Source: Amphibalanus amphitrite (Eukaryota > Arthropoda > Thecostraca > Balanomorpha > Balanidae). From it: a DNA stretch of 64,000 bases. Numbering within the stretch: the stretch's first letter is position 1; every line of letters begins with the position of its first letter. The position numbers and the translations under genes are program-made. This document shows positions 60,029 through 64,000 of this stretch, piece after piece. A model generated the notes under the pieces. The model worked only from the letters and a program-made list of their open reading frames with translations. It had not been told where the DNA came from and did not search any database. The stretch covers positions 1 to 64,000 of the forward strand of contig NW_024881782.1 in the NCBI RefSeq assembly GCF_019059575.1. Reading direction: 5' to 3'.

Positions 60029-60954
60029 GGGGAGAGTGGTGCAGGAGGCCCCCCCTTAAGCTCAGTTACTATTTTTAGACAACTGATAATATTTAAGCGC
60101 TAACGTGTGCATGCGCTGTGAGCATGCATCATTTTCCCATACATATTTGCATTCAAAATGAATCTAGGGGGTACACAAACCGTAAACTTTAACATTTTGG
60201 AAAAAGTTGCAAAAGGGCCTCTTACACTATGGGTATGGTAAGACGCCCCCCCCCCCTCGGGCGTTTTAAAAGTCAAGTCGACTTGTAAAAGACGCTTTGC
60301 GAACACAGCTGCAAGGCCTTTTATTTCGAAAAGCTAAGCAAATACGGTGTTATCGAAACCAATAACACTTCCAAAGCGCTCGAACAATGCGAAAACTAGC
60401 ACAACCAAACGCTGATGACCAACGAAAATTGTACCTATAACCTCTAAGAAAAGAAACTGAAAAAAGAAACAAAAACAAACTCCTTGAAAAAAGAATGCCA
60501 CGCCTGCTGCAGGTGCAGGCGTTTTAGCATCGGCGGCGTTTTTTTATCGGGGGGCGTTTTATCATCCTCGAAGGGAGGGCCTCTTAAAAAAATACAGTGT
60601 TTTAACGTCCACAATATTTATGGTTTATGAGACATTTGCAGCGCACCAGAACGTGGTCTATTCTGAAGCTAACATGTGACAATTTCGATGAGAAAAGATT
60701 GCATTTGATAGCCATTGTTTTTTCAGATATATAAGGGTGATAAAGATGCATATATCTAGCAAGTAAAGGGGCAAAAACAGAAACAGGCTTACCAAAAGTC
60801 GCTGCGACGCACCTGATACCTCAGGTTTCGTGAGTTGTTGTTTCAAGAGGGCTTCTGCTTTACAAGAACATTAAAAAATAAATAACATTATTGGTTTGGT
60901 AAAAAAAGCGATGGGGCCTCTTACCGACCCTGGGCGTCTTACACGGATCTCCCC
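60029..60954. mobile_element. Noncoding DNA transposon-like element with TA target duplication
   Basis: The ends ggggagagtggtgcaggagg and (inverted) ggggagatccgtgtaagacg are imperfect terminal inverted repeats. TA flanks both sides (60027-60028 and 60955-60956). Internal copies of gggcctctta occur near 60208, 60582 and 60914. No transposase frame remains; a mariner-like or similar origin is a guess. Confidence 0.65.
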
Positions 60955-61585
60955 TATCCATAGTTATATCTGGCGATTCCATTTGATTGGCTCGGGAATT
61001 GATCGTCAAATCGATTCACGTGGATGTGGCTACAGTCGGGGTCGGGTTTTATCACGAGGTGACACGTGCAGGGCGTCGTGCCGCGTGCTGCCACGTGCAG
61101 CCGGACCGGCGCACGTGCCGGGCTGTCAGTCGTGCGCGGACAGTTCGATGGCTGTTTACTGGTGGGGGTGGACGGGTGGGGTCCTGGTTGCAGTGCGGTG
61201 CAGTGCAGGGCTGTACAGAAGCAGCGCTAACCTGGAAGTGCAGTGCATTGGAGGGAGGGCCGGAATAGGTACTGTCCAAAGACCAAAGTTGTCGCATGAC
61301 AGTCTGAGGGAGCAATGTGTCGTTTGAGTCCAACTCGGTCTGGCGGGAGTCATGCGTGCGAAAAAACGCACGCAAAAAAAAAAACAGTTTCCCCGACTCC
61401 GATGCACCTGGCAAACTTGCGACGCATATTCTGGAATGGCCTGACGTAAAAAGAATCCGCCGGAAGGATGTTTAGCTTCCACATTCCCCATGAGACGGCG
61501 TACAGCTACAAACATACTGCCGGTTTTGTAGTCCTTACCCCGGAGGGGCCGAGTTTTTTGCCGCTCCAGTCGCTCACAGCGTCTG

Positions 61586-61672
61586 GTGGGGTCCGGGTCT
61601 GGCGGGTCTGGTAGGGTCTGGGCCTGGGTCTGGGTCTGGGCCTGGGTCCGGCGGTCCTGGGCCTGGGTCCGT
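61586..61672. repeat. Minisatellite of gggtctgggcct-type hexamers
   Basis: Repeated gggtct/gggcct/gggtcc units in tandem. Confidence 0.8.
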
Positions 61673-61837
61673 CGGTCGCCAATCCTCCGTTGTGCCGCTG
61701 GATGCGGCGGCGCCGGGGCGTCGCGCCGGACGGGCCGCCGCGCCGGTCACCCGTGGCTGATATATCGGCTGTGTCCAGCGCCGGCTGATGGATGGAGCCG
61801 ACCGTCACGCTCCTACGCTCCGCCACCGGTGCTGGGG

Positions 61838-61880
61838 CTGGTGCTGGTGCTGGTGCTGGGGCTGGTACTGGTGCTGCTGT
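61838..61880. repeat. ggtgct/gggctg hexamer minisatellite
   Basis: Tandem ggtgct and ggggct units; the only coding sense is Gly-Ala repeats. Confidence 0.8.
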
Positions 61881-64000
61881 TCAGCTGAGCTTATCTGGTG
61901 CTGGCCTGAGCTTAGCTTGTGCTGGTGATGTGATGGCACTAGAACGGGTTCTTGGTCTGGTACTGTACCTGGCACTGGTAATGAAACTGCCACTAATGTT
62001 ACATGTGTAAGCTGGTCATGTAGCTGCTGAATGCCATACAGTCAATTGCAAACTATTACTCCCGTCAGCTCCTCACGGGCTATCTTCACTGCATTGCAGC
62101 GTCGTTCCCTGGGTTGCGCACGCGTCATCCCCACACCATACCACGCTGTCTTCACCTCCCCCTCCCTCCCCGCGCTGCCGTCGTCACCGTCGCCCTCGAC
62201 GGTGTCTGTTTATTGTATCGCGCGTGCGGCAGCGCCGCTCGCCCGCCGGAGCGCGCTGCCGGGGACTGTGGGTGGCCTTCGTCGTCTCCCCGGGTGGCAG
62301 CGTCGTCGACTACCGTCGTCTTCGACTCAGAACTGTCGATAGGACAGCTATGTTGTGGCTCAGAGAGAGGTGGTCTACAGTGGGCGACGTAGCAGGGGAT
62401 GTTTGGTGGTGGGTGGCCGCGGAACACCTCCGGAGGCCACTGTGCGTTCAAAGATGAGCGTTAGTGGCTCTTAGTGTGATATTAGGCGGTGCTGTGGTGA
62501 TCCAGGGTTGGATTGGTAGCTGCATTTGAGCGCGGTGTTTGAAGTCAAGACTGCCGCGTCGCGGCTTTTTGCTCGGGGTAATTAGCTAACCAGGTCAGCT
62601 GGAATCACCGGTGTGCGTTCGGTGGTCGCCCTTGCGCCCCGCTCGCGCCGCTCGGCTGGGTAACCACCACGGCCGCCGACAGCTGCGCGGAACTACCGAC
62701 CTGCGTATTTGGGGAGGCGGCGCGCGCGCGTGCGGTCGGCGCCGAGCATCCCGCCCCGGTACTTTCCGACAATCAATGGCTGTCAATTGGCGTTCACCCC
62801 AGTCCGGCCCATCGGCTCACCCCCGCCGCGCGCCGCTCGTCGACAGCTGCTCGGCGGCCCACACCCGTCGAAGGGGTCCCCTTTCGCCCGCGCGCGCGCG
62901 TTCTGATTCCGCCCACTCAGCTCCGCCGGGGGTTCAGATTTCACCGGGTAGCGTCGCTTACATCCCTGTCGTCCGTGGGCAAACGCGACGACAAATAGAC
63001 CACACACCGCCTTCCGCTGGCGCTCTGCTTGCTGGACCGCCTGGGCGGTCATATTCCCTGCACTCGCCTGCCCGTCTGCCCGCCCGGGCCGGGCCGTGGA
63101 CAGTACCTGCGGCCACGTGGGAGCGCCGCAGTCCCCGGCTCATCACGTGGGAACACGGACAGCGGCCGCCAGTAATCCACTCTCGGCGTTCCATTAGCCG
63201 GACGGTGGTGCGTGCGGCGCGGTGCCGAGTCGCGCCGCGTCACCCGGAATTAGGTGATTGCGGTGTGAGTACGGTGCGCCGACGGCCGCCGACGGCCGCT
63301 GGAGACTGCCGCCCGCAGGTGGCATCGGCGCCGACGGTAGGATCAAGAGCGGCGCGCGCCGCCGGGCGGCTCTTTGTCCCGCCTGCCGTCCCGCAGTGTC
63401 ATGAAGTATGGGGGCCGACCGACGCCCGGCGCCCCACATCGTTTGGCTTTTCCCACCGGGGCTAACTCGGTCCCCCTGTGGCCCGATGGCGTCCGAGGCT
63501 GTACCGGCACGTGGCGGCCGGCGCGGCACAATTCCAGGACGCCGGGCGCGTTTCGATGCGCTCCATTGCGCCTCATTCAGCGGGCGGCCCGCGACAGCTG
63601 ATCAACTCGGCGATCGCGGCGTATTGTGGACCGCTCATTGTCGACTGGACGCACGTGCCGACGCACGGACGGAGGGAGGGGAGTGGCGCCGCGTCACCCC
63701 ACATCGCCCGGCGCGGCACCGAGCGTGTGCCGCTAGCCGAGCTCCCGGGCTTCAGCGGCGCCGCGTTTTTGCTGCCGAGAGAGCGCCGGTGATGGAGAGG
63801 TGTCCAAAGGTCGGCTCCTCTCCCGGCCGCGGCCCAGCCTTTCTTGCGTCCATCCGCTATCCTGTCGAATGTTTTTTTTTTCCTGGGGCGGGCGATGCGT
63901 TTTTGTGCGACTGATTGATTTGACTCCTCTATTGTGACGTTTTCAATTAGTGAAGTGCGTGCCTCGGCGGCCGACTCCCAGCTGAGGCAATGGATGGCCG

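Larger units (their letters stand above)
49631..64000 (+). other. MXD intron 3 (at least 14.4 kb, runs off the window)
   Basis: Very GC/CpG-rich from 49.8 to 59 kb and again from 61.5 kb. It contains long overlapping spurious frames, poly-G/poly-C runs (49988, 52662), E-box clusters, a TA-flanked inverted-repeat element (60029-60954) and short minisatellites. No exon encoding the expected helix-loop-helix was seen. An unrecognised nested gene cannot be excluded. Confidence 0.6.

Noticed and set aside
62611-63465. 284-codon open frame near the window end
   Set aside because: Same GC-driven artefact: Arg/Pro/Ala-rich, no motif, overlapping frames.

Overview
The window is animal nuclear DNA: spliced genes with GT-AG introns, large introns, CpG- and GC-rich stretches, long (CT)n/(GA)n microsatellites, satellite DNA and several small inverted-repeat transposable elements. 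The gene set (a GRK2-type kinase, a Rhomboid-type intramembrane protease, an NK-class homeobox gene, a LYRM9-like gene and an MXD gene) fits an arthropod. A crustacean such as a barnacle is a low-confidence guess from repeat style and base composition only.

Layout. 1-14.1 kb (+): the last six coding exons of a GRK2/Gprk1-type G-protein-coupled receptor kinase, from the activation segment of the kinase domain through the AGC C-tail and PH domain to the stop at 12508, followed by a long 3'UTR with AATAAA at 14095. 16.1-17.0 kb (+): an apparently intronless Rhomboid protease with all catalytic residues. 17.0-27.3 kb: gene-poor DNA with a long foldback palindrome, an inverted-repeat element carrying CTCF-like motifs in both arms, a (GA)n tract and a TTAA-flanked piggyBac-like MITE. 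27.3-44.8 kb (+): an NK-class (NK7.1-like) homeobox gene in three coding exons. Its 12.7-kb intron holds a hairpin-forming 74-bp satellite and two identical 284-bp blocks, one of them flanked exactly by 83-bp direct repeats. 45.5-46.2 kb (-): a small LYRM9-like LYR-motif gene with a seven-codon last exon. 48.5 kb to the window end (+): the first three coding exons of an MXD (MAX dimerization, Mad family) repressor. Its third intron runs past the window edge, and the rest of the bHLH-zipper was not seen.

Functional links. The five genes are not an operon. LYRM9 and MXD are divergent neighbours separated by about 2.3 kb that contains an inverted pair of CCAAT boxes, paired CACGTG boxes and two CRE palindromes. 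MXD-MAX dimers bind CACGTG, so E-box clusters around and inside MXD are candidate autoregulatory sites (inference).

Most notable: (1) the hairpin satellite, whose stems show paired substitutions; (2) tandem duplications that copy splice sites or exon starts at three GRK2 exon boundaries; (3) the precise A-B-A duplication in the homeobox intron; (4) a mobile-element-like inverted repeat with CTCF-consensus cores. All coordinates and translations were read by eye; no database search was run.
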